Positions 34,811-43,426 of a stretch of 64,000 nt of DNA are shown here, piece after piece. The first letter of the stretch is position 1, and every line of letters starts with the position of its first letter. The position numbers were made by a program, and so were the translations under genes. The stretch is taken from contig CAJWDP010000001.1 in the NCBI GenBank assembly GCA_913030835.1, positions 124,001 through 188,000 of the forward strand, in the 5' to 3' direction. The DNA comes from an uncultured Flavobacteriales bacterium (GTDB lineage: Bacteria; Bacteroidota; Bacteroidia; Flavobacteriales_D; Parvicellaceae). The notes under the pieces were generated by a model. The model searched no databases. It had not been told where the DNA came from and saw nothing but the letters and a program-made list of their open reading frames with translations.

Positions 34811-36637
34811 TTATATTCTGACTCCTATGACAAGAATGTCGTCAATTTGTTCGTAGTTGCCCCGCCAACTCTCAATTTTTTCGTTTAGAATTTCACCCTG
34901 CTCTTTAATTGGAAGGTTTTTTATCGACATTAGAGTTTCCCTGAATTGTTTGTACATAAATTTCTTTCCTTTTTCTCCTCCAAACTGATCTGCGTACCCA
35001 TCTGAAAAAATGTAGATCAGATCTCCCTTCTGAATATCGATTGAATGATTCGTGTATTCCTGCTCTCCATACTCAAAGCTGCCTATCGCAAATTTATCCG
35101 CTTTAGTTTGAGTTATTTCATCCCCTCTTAGCTGGTATAGTGGATTGTTTGCTCCGGAATATTCCATTTTTTTGAAATCTTTTGAAAAAGAAATCATTGC
35201 CAAGTCCATGCCGTCACGAACATTCGAATTTCCTTCAGACTTGTTAAGTGATTCGGAAGTGATCCGATTCAATTCTGTCATAATCTCAGCTGGAGTATTG
35301 GTTTTTGTTCCTTTCACCGCAATATTCAACGCATTCGCTCCAACCAGCGACATAAAAGCCCCTGGAACACCGTGTCCGGTGCAATCAACTGCCGCCAGGT
35401 GTATTTTGTCTTCTGTTTCTTCTAACCAATAAAAATCTCCTGAAACAATGTCTTTCGGTTTAAAAAGAACGAAAGAATCGGGAATCAAATTGGTTATCTT
35501 GGAATCTGGTGGCAATATAGAGTCTTGAAGCCTTTTTGCATATTTAATGGAGTCGGTTACGTCTTTATACAACTCCTCTATCCGCATTTTTTGTTGCTCA
35601 AGCTCCCCCTTCTGTCTAACAACTTCCTCTGTTCGCTCAATCACTTTTTGCTCTAAGATTCTTTCATTCTCTGCCAAATCATCCCGCATTTTCATAAGCG
35701 CGTGGCCAAGTGTATCCTCGTCAGACATTGGTTTATAATCGTAATCAAAATTGCTTTGCCCCACATGGTTAGCGAATTCGGTAGTATGATTAAGCCCTTT
35801 AACCAAATTGTTCATTGCCACCGACATATCGCCTATTTCATCGTTGCTCGGCTGTATCAAACCCTCAGGAATTTTTCCTTTTCCTAGCTTTATGAGCATT
35901 CCTTTGAGTTTGTTCACCGGTCTAGTGATTGACCTAGTGGTCAGCAATGCGACTACAATTCCAACAGCAAAGAGTAGAAGTGCAAAATATAAAACTAGAT
36001 TGATTAGCCTTTTGCTCTCATCTTCTGCTAGTCCGAAGGCAGTATTCATTTCAACTGTTCTTCTTTGGTTGTCAGCGCGCACCGTTGCAATTAATTGATC
36101 CAGCCCTCTCGTTACTTTTCTTGCTTTCGAAAGCATAATTCCATCATCTGCAATTAAGAATGTGGCTTGCATGTTATTGAAAACACTATCGTAACTTGCT
36201 AGGTTCGGGAATAAATTTTGAATCTCTCTATATCTTAAAAACAATTCATCCAGCTCTCTAAAAACAACATCAATTGAGTCCTGAACACTAATTGGCAGGC
36301 TGTCCTTATTTGAGATCAGGCTGGGCTTGATGTCCATAGGGAGAATCGTATCCTTGATTTTAAGAAATCTTTTTTTGTCGGGATGTTCAGTGTAAGAAGG
36401 AACTGTTGCCCAACGAACAATCAGGTTCTTAGATTCTTCTACATTGTCACGCAGGCGCTGCAAGTTTGACAAGGCGGGAGAAGAATATGTTTTAATGAAT
36501 TCGTTCTGATTAATTCCCTCTGAGAGTGTTATGAGGTTGGATTTTGTAGTGCTATAAGTAATAACAAATACGACGACAACCAAAGTCAAGAGAACACCGA
36601 ATCCCAACCCCATCTTTAGTCCAATTGTCAGCCTCAT
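34811..36637 (-). CDS. HAMP-linked transmembrane PP2C phosphatase
   Basis: A 608-residue sensor phosphatase. TM1 at about 10-29, a helical periplasmic domain (about 30-210), TM2 at about 212-233, HAMP at 234-285, a coiled coil to about 360, the linker DSIKYAKRLQDSILP, and a PP2C domain at about 385-608 with DIVSGDFYW, VDCTGHGVPGAF, DGMDLAM, FSDGYADQFGG and QIDDILVIG. It resembles a chemoreceptor whose output is a phosphatase. It lies between the TPR/YfiR genes and the cyclase gene, all on the minus strand, so it may receive a signal from the periplasmic YfiR protein (inference). Confidence 0.93.
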   Translation of the reverse strand: MRLTIGLKMGLGFGVLLTLVVVVFVITYSTTKSNLITLSEGINQNEFIKTYSSPALSNLQRLRDNVEESKNLIVRWATVPSYTEHPDKKRFLKIKDTILPMDIKPSLISNKDSLPISVQDSIDVVFRELDELFLRYREIQNLFPNLASYDSVFNNMQATFLIADDGIMLSKARKVTRGLDQLIATVRADNQRRTVEMNTAFGLAEDESKRLINLVLYFALLLFAVGIVVALLTTRSITRPVNKLKGMLIKLGKGKIPEGLIQPSNDEIGDMSVAMNNLVKGLNHTTEFANHVGQSNFDYDYKPMSDEDTLGHALMKMRDDLAENERILEQKVIERTEEVVRQKGELEQQKMRIEELYKDVTDSIKYAKRLQDSILPPDSKITNLIPDSFVLFKPKDIVSGDFYWLEETEDKIHLAAVDCTGHGVPGAFMSLVGANALNIAVKGTKTNTPAEIMTELNRITSESLNKSEGNSNVRDGMDLAMISFSKDFKKMEYSGANNPLYQLRGDEITQTKADKFAIGSFEYGEQEYTNHSIDIQKGDLIYIFSDGYADQFGGEKGKKFMYKQFRETLMSIKNLPIKEQGEILNEKIESWRGNYEQIDDILVIGVRI

Positions 36638-36671
36638 TGATTGTTTACTTAAGTATTATACAGCCTCCCTT

Positions 36672-37562
36672 TTATTCGTTTCCGTGAGAGCCCTCTAATT
36701 TAAGTAACTTTTGATTATAAAACTCGTATTTTTCGGTTTCATGCAAAGCATAGTATGCTCCTGCCAAGGCTCTTATCACACCGGGATGATTAGGCTTCAG
36801 TGTATAGGCCTTTGTCATGTAGGCTAAAGAGCGCTGCATGTTGTTCACGTGTTTTTCCTGTAGTTCCATCACCTCTAAAATGGAAAGCTCTGGTTTCGTT
36901 TTCACCAGCAGATCAACCGCAAGGTTGTGGTATAGAACGCCACTATTTAGGTTCGCAAGAAAGTCGTTGGAGTCTATCTCAAGTACTTCATTGAACATCT
37001 CTGTCGCTTTCTTGAAATAAATTTCGTTCTCTTCTTTATTGTCGTTGTATCTGTCCATATAAATGATTCCCGACTTTTTCTTAATCGCAAATTCTCTTTC
37101 CTTGTTGTAGTATCCCGGCTCAACCAGTCTCATTGTTATGTTGTGCTTATCTAGGTCTTTCAGTGCGCCCTGAACATTGAACCTATTTAGTTTTCTAACT
37201 CCGTCATTATAGAAAGAAACGCCTAAAGTTTTTATCCCTTGTTTGTTGTTCCTGCTCAGATCTCCAATTGTATCCAGTTCGAGGGATTTATCAAATGATT
37301 CTATGGCAATTGCTCTTGCTGAAGAGCGTTTGTCTGGGTTTTTGGAGTTATCGAAAATACTCTTATACACAAACCCTCTGATGTGCCAAGCATAAGCATC
37401 TTTACTCTCCGAGGAGTCTTCAATTGATGCGTCAATATACTCAGCTGCACAAACCAGGCTATCCTGCTGATAACAGCTCAATGCCTTTTGCCAATTCGTT
37501 CGCTGAGCGAACCCGGTGGTTGCAAGCAACAAGATAATTGATATGTACAATCCTCTCTTCAT
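36672..37562 (-). CDS. secreted TPR-repeat protein
   Basis: A 296-residue protein with a signal peptide (MKRGLYISIILLLATTGFAQ) and TPR-like helical repeats, clearest at about 195-285 (DFLANLNSGVLYHNLAVDLL, PNHPGVIRALAGAYYALHETEKYE). No enzyme motifs. The start lies 2 bp after the YfiR gene stop, and the HAMP-PP2C gene follows 34 bp later. It probably acts as a periplasmic scaffold of this signalling set (inference). Confidence 0.85.
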   Translation of the reverse strand: MKRGLYISIILLLATTGFAQRTNWQKALSCYQQDSLVCAAEYIDASIEDSSESKDAYAWHIRGFVYKSIFDNSKNPDKRSSARAIAIESFDKSLELDTIGDLSRNNKQGIKTLGVSFYNDGVRKLNRFNVQGALKDLDKHNITMRLVEPGYYNKEREFAIKKKSGIIYMDRYNDNKEENEIYFKKATEMFNEVLEIDSNDFLANLNSGVLYHNLAVDLLVKTKPELSILEVMELQEKHVNNMQRSLAYMTKAYTLKPNHPGVIRALAGAYYALHETEKYEFYNQKLLKLEGSHGNE

Positions 37563-37564
37563 AC

Positions 37565-38089
37565 TTATTGCACCTCAACGGCTAAACTTGAAATCTGTTT
37601 GCCTATGACGAGCTTACTTTTTGTTGCGTTTGACTTGCTTAATTCAAACATTGTTCTGTTGGATGGGTAAACAAAATTTATGATGGAACCATCCACTAAG
37701 ACACCCTTTTTACTTGTTATCACAAGGGTTGAGTTTGTCTTCAGTATTTTCCTCTTTGACGAGATAACGTCACTTTTGGTTTCATCCACATACAATATGT
37801 GGCACTCTCCGATGTCATCCGGGCTGTTGAATTCTACAATTTTAAATGGTTGGCTTCCCCTCTTTGAGGAGGATAGTTTGCTTACTAGTTGCTGAAAAAG
37901 TTCTTTGTCTCCATATACACCAATTACAAAGTTCCCCGACTTAAACTTTTCAGGCCAATCTACCTGAGTTGCAAAGCTGTAGAAGTATATTGCTTTTTGC
38001 GCCGCTACTGCCTTTCTGGCACCACCTTGCCCGTATCCTGAAGCGGACAAAAACAGCAAAGAAACGGTTATAATGATAAGAACTCTCAC
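37565..38089 (-). CDS. YfiR family periplasmic protein
   Basis: A 174-residue exported protein (signal ending SASGYGQ) with the YfiR/DUF4154 pattern: KAIYFYSFATQVDWPEKF at the start, FVIGVYGDKELF, ECHILYVDETK and the C-terminal GSIINFVYPSNRTMFELS. In Pseudomonas, YfiR represses the diguanylate cyclase YfiN in the periplasm. Here no GGDEF protein is near, and the membrane partner downstream is a HAMP-PP2C. Start codon GTG. It heads the four-gene minus-strand set. Confidence 0.88.
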   Translation of the reverse strand: MRVLIIITVSLLFLSASGYGQGGARKAVAAQKAIYFYSFATQVDWPEKFKSGNFVIGVYGDKELFQQLVSKLSSSKRGSQPFKIVEFNSPDDIGECHILYVDETKSDVISSKRKILKTNSTLVITSKKGVLVDGSIINFVYPSNRTMFELSKSNATKSKLVIGKQISSLAVEVQ

Positions 38090-38194
38090 TTACAATAAGC
38101 AATTAATAAAACAGGGTATGCAATATAACGAATTTTGTTTTCCCATATCGTCTTCAAAGCAAACCCTAGACTGAAAATCCATATTCATGCCAAA

Positions 38195-38749
38195 CTAGTT
38201 AATTTTCTTTTTATTACGCTTCACTTTTGTTGGCGCAGCATTTTTGAGTCCCAGTTTTGGTGGGTCAGATTTTTTACTCCTGTTTCGCGCCTTTTTCTTT
38301 TCGTGTCTCCTATCAGAATATCGGAAAGAGTCTCTCTCGTTCTTTCTTTTTCGACCAGCAAGTCCTTTGTTTTTTTGGTTTGGTCTAAACGGATCTTGCT
38401 CTTGAAGCTTGTCTTTTGATAGCCTAAGTGTGTTCCTTCTTTTTTTTCTTTTGTTTTTTGAACTAAACGCTGATGTCGCATTCTTTCTGTTCTTTTTTGC
38501 GACTTTTTTATCTGCTTTTTTACCGTATCGGTCTAGTTTTGATCTTCTTTTGAATGAATCAAGCTCCTTTTTTGATGTTTTTTCATACTGCTTGAAACGG
38601 TAGGTATTTTTCTGCGGCTTTCGCTTGTTTTTGTTTTTTCTTTTATCCGCAAGGAGTTTTTTGCTGTTGGTTCCCTTCTGCGCACAGATACTATTCGCGT
38701 TAGCGGTAAGCAGAATAAAAGCAAGTGGTATGTAAACTATTAGCTTCAA
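38195..38749 (-). CDS. very basic secreted protein of unknown function
   Basis: A 184-residue protein with a signal peptide (MKLIVYIPLAFILLTANANSICAQ). The mature part is about 40% Lys plus Arg (about 65 of 161 residues) with no recognisable domain, and it is low in hydrophobic residues and predicted disordered. It starts with TTG, 3 bp after the ferritin stop. It could bind anionic surfaces such as nucleic acid, LPS or polysaccharide. The function is unknown, but the frame is supported by the signal peptide and the tight spacing. Confidence 0.7.
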   Translation of the reverse strand: MKLIVYIPLAFILLTANANSICAQKGTNSKKLLADKRKNKNKRKPQKNTYRFKQYEKTSKKELDSFKRRSKLDRYGKKADKKVAKKNRKNATSAFSSKNKRKKRRNTLRLSKDKLQEQDPFRPNQKNKGLAGRKRKNERDSFRYSDRRHEKKKARNRSKKSDPPKLGLKNAAPTKVKRNKKKIN

Positions 38750-38752
38750 TAA

Positions 38753-39262
38753 TTATTCCAATGGTTGGTCTTCAGGGGTTAGGTTCTCCAGATCTCTGTC
38801 AAACAAATACAGTCCCGCTTTTTCGTTTCCTATCATTTGAAGTTTGTCCATGATTGTTCTTGCTGTTGCCTCTTCCTCTAGTTGCTCTGCTACATACCAC
38901 TGCATAAAATTGTGCGTGGTATAGTCTTTTTCTGACAAGCATATATCAACCACTTCGTTTACATGGTTCGTCACTTTTATTTCGTGCTGTAGAAGGGTTT
39001 TGAAAATCTCTACTATTGATTCAAAGTCCTCAGGCGGTGCTTCAAGCTCTGGAATGAGTGCCTTACCCCCCCGTTCATTCACGAATTTTATCAATTTGAG
39101 CATGTGTTGTCTTTCTTCGTCAGAATGCTCGTACAAAAACTTTGCCGTGCCGACTAATCCTTCAGTTTCAGCCCAAGAAGCCATGGCTAGATAAAATTGA
39201 GATGACTGCGCTTCAATTTTTATTTGATGATTTAAGGCTGATTCGACTTTTTCGTTTAACAT
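38753..39262 (-). CDS. ftnA: ferritin
   Basis: Cytoplasmic iron-storage protein of 169 residues from the ATG at 39262 (MLNEKVESALNHQIKIEAQSSQ). Ferroxidase ligands are visible in the four-helix pattern: E in KIEAQSSQFY, the E-x-x-H of YEHSDEERQHMLKL, and E residues in FMQWYVAEQLEEEATA. The typical non-haem bacterial ferritin length applies. A minus-strand -7 box lies at 39299-39292. Confidence 0.96.
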   Translation of the reverse strand: MLNEKVESALNHQIKIEAQSSQFYLAMASWAETEGLVGTAKFLYEHSDEERQHMLKLIKFVNERGGKALIPELEAPPEDFESIVEIFKTLLQHEIKVTNHVNEVVDICLSEKDYTTHNFMQWYVAEQLEEEATARTIMDKLQMIGNEKAGLYLFDRDLENLTPEDQPLE

Positions 39263-39291
39263 AATGTTGTAATTTTTCAACTTGATTGTCA

Positions 39292-39299
39292 CAAAAATA
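39292..39299 (-). promoter_or_regulatory. candidate -7 box for ferritin
   Basis: Minus-strand TATTTTTG matches TANNTTTG and lies 29 bp upstream of the ferritin ATG. No good -33 element was seen. Confidence 0.35.
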
Positions 39300-39406
39300 A
39301 GGCTTTTGTGCTTAGTGGTTTTCCCTTTTCGAAATCAATTGTATTTGTTGGGTTTGTTTTTTACGTTTTACCGAACGGTAAGGAGTTTTATTTGAGTGGT
39401 TCTAAG

Positions 39407-39805
39407 TCAAAAGTCTATGTTGTCAAGAAATTGTGTTTCTGTTGTTTTTTTCTCCTGCATATCTCCGTGGTTATTAATTGCTCTTAGCCAGGTTATAGTA
39501 AGGCAATAAAACGCGAAGCTCCAGGGAAGCAGCACAAGCAAAATCAACGTAAAATCACGGCTCGGGAAAATAATGTAGCTGATGGCAGACAGCACAGCGT
39601 AACCAAATACTGCAAGCCAGTATATTTTTAATAGGGTTTGGTCTATTTTCCTCGTGTTTTTTCTATAAAAAAATGCTACCCCACTCGTTATTAGCTGCCA
39701 TAGCCCAATAAAAGGTAAAATTAGCATTGGAATGTAAATCGTCACGGCTGTTATGATGCACATACCTATCATAACTGTTTGAACTATTGCGTCAACCTTT
39801 TTCAT
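39407..39805 (-). CDS. small four-helix membrane protein
   Basis: A 132-residue hydrophobic protein with about four transmembrane segments (MIGMCIITAVTIYIPMLILP, LWQLITSGVAFFY, LLKIYWLAVFGYAVLSAISYI, LILLVLLPWSFAFYCLTITW). No family recognised. It lies 55 bp after the GbsR/MarR regulator gene, and a copy of the palindromic operator sits between them, so it is a likely direct target of that regulator. Confidence 0.75.
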   Translation of the reverse strand: MKKVDAIVQTVMIGMCIITAVTIYIPMLILPFIGLWQLITSGVAFFYRKNTRKIDQTLLKIYWLAVFGYAVLSAISYIIFPSRDFTLILLVLLPWSFAFYCLTITWLRAINNHGDMQEKKTTETQFLDNIDF

Positions 39806-39821
39806 AGTTGTTGTTTTTTAT

Positions 39822-39843
39822 ACTTTCAGTAATTTTTGAAAGT
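39822..39843 (-). promoter_or_regulatory. operator upstream of the membrane protein gene
   Basis: 22-bp imperfect palindrome with outer arms ACTTTCA / TGAAAGT, 17 bp upstream of the membrane protein ATG. It has the same length and arms as the copy at 40397-40418. Confidence 0.65.
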
Positions 39844-39860
39844 TTGCGATTAAAAAAATT

Positions 39861-40370
39861 CTATCCTTTAAAAGCTTTCATAAAGGTGCTTAAAAACCAA
39901 TGTTCGTCTGCCCTAATCACATACTCCAATGACTTATCTACTTTATTGGCAAACTTGTCCAGCCGATCAACCATCAATTCAAACTCCTTGATTTCAGGAT
40001 CATTTTTATCGCCAGTAATTTGTTTTACTTCATCTAGCAATTTAACGATGGGCTCCAGCTCTCGTTTGCGGCGCTCAAGAGTAACTCGTTTTGCCACTTC
40101 CCAAATGTCTTTCTCTGCCCTAAAATATTCTTTTCTTTCCCCTGATTTGTGTTCCTTGTAGGCTATCCCCCAATCAATCAAAGCGCGAACGTTCATGTTG
40201 GCGTTACCCCTAGATATGCTCAATCGCTCCATTATTTCTTCCGCGTGAAGAGGCTCCGGCGCAACCAATAAAAGCGCCTGGATCTGTGCCATGGTTCTAT
40301 TAACCCCCCACTGTTGTCCTAATGTGCCCCAGGCTTGAATAAATTTCTCTTGAGCTTCGGTAATATTCAT
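39861..40370 (-). CDS. GbsR/MarR family transcriptional regulator
   Basis: A 169-residue winged-helix regulator. The HTH spans about 20-95 (QIQALLLVAPEPLHAEEIMERLSISRGNANMNVRALIDWGI), followed by a wing with ERKEYFRAEKDIWEV and a C-terminal helical dimerisation region. This matches the GbsR-type group. Flanking palindromes with ACTTTCA/TGAAAGT arms upstream of its own gene and of the next gene indicate autoregulation and control of the membrane protein. Confidence 0.9.
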   Translation of the reverse strand: MNITEAQEKFIQAWGTLGQQWGVNRTMAQIQALLLVAPEPLHAEEIMERLSISRGNANMNVRALIDWGIAYKEHKSGERKEYFRAEKDIWEVAKRVTLERRKRELEPIVKLLDEVKQITGDKNDPEIKEFELMVDRLDKFANKVDKSLEYVIRADEHWFLSTFMKAFKG

Positions 40371-40396
40371 ACTTCAATACTACAAATTGTTTTTAT

Positions 40397-40418
40397 ACTT
40401 TCAAAAAGTTTTGAAAGT
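40397..40418 (-). promoter_or_regulatory. operator upstream of the GbsR/MarR gene
   Basis: Perfect inverted repeat ACTTTCAAAA - 2 bp - TTTTGAAAGT, centred about 37 bp upstream of the regulator ATG, in the divergent gap with rnr. Best site for the regulator, and it may also affect rnr. Confidence 0.75.
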
Positions 40419-40496
40419 TATTTATTATTGAGCCCCACAAAATATTTAAGTTGTGTTGATTTTCAATTATGAATAGAGCAATTGTTAGCTTTGTGT

Positions 40497-42629
40497 GTGG
40501 GTAAGAAAAAATCAAACACTATAATAGCCAAAGCATTAAAGGAGGGTGTTTACACGCTTTTCAAAGGCGCTCCAAATAAACAATATAACTACAAGCAGGT
40601 TTCCTCTATTTTGGATGTTCGTGATGAGCCCACCCGAAAACTAATTTCGGCGATTTTAAATGAATTGGTTGGCGATGGAAGTTTAGTAGAGTCTGATCGG
40701 GGCAAATACAAGTTCAATACCCGAAAAAACAGGTTTGTTGGTCGGATTGATGGAACTCAGCAGGGTGATGCTTATTTCGTTTCCGATGAATTAGAAAGCG
40801 ATGTTCTTATTTTAAATAGAGACCTAAACCAAGCACTAGATGGTGACCTTGTAAGTGTTCGTATAAAAAATGTAAAGGGAAAAAGAAAGGTTTTTGGAGA
40901 GGTCATTAAGGTTGTTGAGCGCGGCAAATCCGAATATTCGGGAACAATTCGGTTGGGAAAGAAGTTTGCTTTTTTCATTCCGGATAATCCAAAAATATCG
41001 GTCGACTTTTATATTGATTTAACCCATATAAATGGTGCACAAAATGGAGACAAAGTTTTAGCAAAAATCATAAGCTGGCCAAAAGGCAAAAAAAATCCTT
41101 TCGGGTCTGTTTCTGTTGTATTGGGTAAACCTGGTGAAAATGATGCTGAAATACACTCCATACTTTCTCAATACAATTTACCCGTTCATTTTCCTGAGCC
41201 CGTTGAAATGGAAGCAAATAGCGTTTCCAAAGACATAGACCAAAACGAGCTCAAAAAAAGAACAGATTTTCGAGACGTGCTCACATTCACCATTGATCCG
41301 GAAGACGCTAAAGACTTTGATGACGCGATTTCGTTGAGAAAATCAAAAAATGATCTTTGGGAAGTTGGTGTGCATATTGCTGATGTCTCTCATTATGTAA
41401 AACCAAATTCGCTGTTGGACCAAGAGGCTTATAAACGAGGAAATTCTGTATATCTCGTGGATCGAGTTGTTCCCATGCTTCCTGAAGTATTGTCTAACGG
41501 ACTTTGTTCATTGCGCCCTAATGAGGAAAAATATGCCTTTTCTGCTGTTTTTGAATTATCTGAACATGGAAAAATTAGCAAGGAGTGGTTTGGGAAAACC
41601 GTCATTTTATCCAACCGCAGATTTACCTATGCAGAGGCCCAAGAGCGCATAGAGTCCGGAAATGGAGATTTGGCCGAGGAAGTTTTAGTTCTCGATAAAA
41701 TAGCAAAAGCTCTCCGCAAAAAAAGAATTAACAATGGGGCTCTTGAGATAGAAACGGAAGAAACCAAGTTTAAACTTGATGAAAACGGGCACCCGGTAGA
41801 GGTTTATCAAAAAGTAAGTCTGGACGCAAATAAACTAATTGAGGAATTAATGCTTTTGGCGAACAAAAGAGTCGCTGAATTCATGGGTAAGCCTAAAGAC
41901 AAGGAAAGGGTGGGTCCATTTGTATACCGGATTCATGATAAGCCGAGTGAGGACCGCCTAAACGACCTGAAAGTGTACCTCGAAAGGTTTGACTACCGCC
42001 TTGAATTGCAAAAAAACAAGCCGGCTTCCTTTGCAATTAACAAACTTCTAAGTGATGCTAAAAAGAAGGGCGATCATGCCTTGATTAGCCCCATGGCAAT
42101 AAAGTCTATGGCGAAAGCTATATATAGCCCAGAGAATATTGGGCATTATGGGTTAGGCTTTTCGTATTACTCCCATTTTACATCTCCCATAAGGAGATAT
42201 GCTGATCTTCTCGTTCATCGCATGCTGTTCGACAAGCTCAATGGTTCGCCTTCAAGCAATGGAAAGATTGTTGACTCCCAATGCAAACACATCTCAGGAA
42301 TGGAAAAACAAGCGGTAGATGCGGAAAGGGCGTCTATTAAATTTATGCAGGTGAAATACATGCTAGATAAGGTGGGTGAAGTTTTTCCCGGAAAAATAAG
42401 TGGCGTTACGGAGTGGGGGATTTTTGTTGAGTTACACGATAGTAAATGCGAGGGCTTGGTTCATATAAGGTCTTTGACAGATGACCATTATTATTTTGAC
42501 CCTGAAAAGCTGCAATTGGTAGGAAAAAGGTACCGTGAAACTTTTGGTTTGGGCGACGACGTCTTGGTTGAGGTTGCTGACGCAAATTTATTTAAAAGAC
42601 AGTTGGATTTTCTCCTTGTAAACGGTTAG
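40497..42629 (+). CDS. rnr: ribonuclease R
   Basis: Processive 3'-5' exoribonuclease of the RNB family. A winged-helix N-terminus (about 15-70), cold-shock domains, the RNB catalytic core with TIDPEDAKDFDDAISL (metal Asp cluster), GVHIADVSHYV and SPIRRYADLLVHR, and a C-terminal S1 domain (about 625-705, VFPGKISGVTEWGIFVEL). At about 710 residues it is normal. No ATG is in the right place. GTG at 40497 gives MGKKKSN; TTG at 40482 is the alternative. A -7-like TAGCTTTG lies at 40486-40493, which would make the GTG start nearly leaderless. Confidence 0.95.
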   Translation: MGKKKSNTIIAKALKEGVYTLFKGAPNKQYNYKQVSSILDVRDEPTRKLISAILNELVGDGSLVESDRGKYKFNTRKNRFVGRIDGTQQGDAYFVSDELESDVLILNRDLNQALDGDLVSVRIKNVKGKRKVFGEVIKVVERGKSEYSGTIRLGKKFAFFIPDNPKISVDFYIDLTHINGAQNGDKVLAKIISWPKGKKNPFGSVSVVLGKPGENDAEIHSILSQYNLPVHFPEPVEMEANSVSKDIDQNELKKRTDFRDVLTFTIDPEDAKDFDDAISLRKSKNDLWEVGVHIADVSHYVKPNSLLDQEAYKRGNSVYLVDRVVPMLPEVLSNGLCSLRPNEEKYAFSAVFELSEHGKISKEWFGKTVILSNRRFTYAEAQERIESGNGDLAEEVLVLDKIAKALRKKRINNGALEIETEETKFKLDENGHPVEVYQKVSLDANKLIEELMLLANKRVAEFMGKPKDKERVGPFVYRIHDKPSEDRLNDLKVYLERFDYRLELQKNKPASFAINKLLSDAKKKGDHALISPMAIKSMAKAIYSPENIGHYGLGFSYYSHFTSPIRRYADLLVHRMLFDKLNGSPSSNGKIVDSQCKHISGMEKQAVDAERASIKFMQVKYMLDKVGEVFPGKISGVTEWGIFVELHDSKCEGLVHIRSLTDDHYYFDPEKLQLVGKRYRETFGLGDDVLVEVADANLFKRQLDFLLVNG

Positions 42630-42641
42630 ACGTTTACTCCC
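42618..42641 (+). terminator. weak terminator-like hairpin after rnr
   Basis: Stem GTAAACG (42618-42624) / CGTTTAC (42631-42637), loop of 6, followed by a pyrimidine run TCCCTTTTC. It overlaps the end of rnr and lies in the 29-bp convergent gap with the LytTR gene. Confidence 0.45.
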
Positions 42642-42658
42642 TTTTCTGATTCCAAACC

Positions 42659-43411
42659 TTAAATGAGGTTGATTCTATTCACCAACTCTTCTTTATATGA
42701 GCCCCCTATGGGTATAACCCTCTTGTCGTCTTCCAAGATTATGTTTGGTTGTTCTATCGTGTCGATCTTATTCAAACTTACAATGAAAGATCTGTGAACC
42801 CTTAAGAAATGTCTTCCCTCAAGCTTTTTCTCGATCTCCTTCATTGTCGAGTGAATTGTATATCTATTGTTGAGTGTATTTATTACCACATAATCCTTTA
42901 GCGCCTCAACGAAATAAATGTCTTTATTATAAATTTTAACAAGGCGCGAATTCGATTTAACAAAAATAAAATCCTTAGAATCTTGACTTTCAACAATATT
43001 GTATAAGAGGTCCCTTTCTTTTAACACCTCCAGCTCTTTACCGTGCTTGTATAGGGCCATCTCAATAGATGTGTGTAAGTCTATTTCCTTGAATGGTTTA
43101 ATAATGTATGCGTAAGGTTCTGTTACTTTTGCTTTTTCCAGTGTTTTTTCGTCTGCATAAGCAGTCAAAAATATGACTGGTATATTCAACGCTTCCTTTA
43201 TTTTGGCTGATGCTTCTATGCCGCTCATGTCGCCCTTCAACATAATGTCCATTAGGATTACATTGGGCTTAAGGTCTAGTGCCAACTCAACAGCTTTTAC
43301 ACCAGTGCTTGCCGAACCTACTACTTCATAGCCTAATTTTTTAAGGCTATACTGTATATCTTTCGAAACTATCGATTCATCTTCAACTACCAGGACTGAG
43401 GCTTTCGGCAT
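42659..43411 (-). CDS. LytTR-family response regulator
   Basis: A 250-residue regulator. The receiver (about 4-120) has VVEDES, phosphoacceptor D55 in VILMDIMLKGD and K105 in YIIKPF. A LytTR DNA-binding domain (about 145-248) follows: IYFVEALKDYVVINTL, FLRVHRSFIVSLNKID. The short linker has a helix. Its gene is 15 bp after the PAS histidine kinase, its probable partner. The MORN-repeat gene completes the operon. Confidence 0.94.
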   Translation of the reverse strand: MPKASVLVVEDESIVSKDIQYSLKKLGYEVVGSASTGVKAVELALDLKPNVILMDIMLKGDMSGIEASAKIKEALNIPVIFLTAYADEKTLEKAKVTEPYAYIIKPFKEIDLHTSIEMALYKHGKELEVLKERDLLYNIVESQDSKDFIFVKSNSRLVKIYNKDIYFVEALKDYVVINTLNNRYTIHSTMKEIEKKLEGRHFLRVHRSFIVSLNKIDTIEQPNIILEDDKRVIPIGGSYKEELVNRINLI

Positions 43412-43426
43412 TTGTTTCTATAATTT

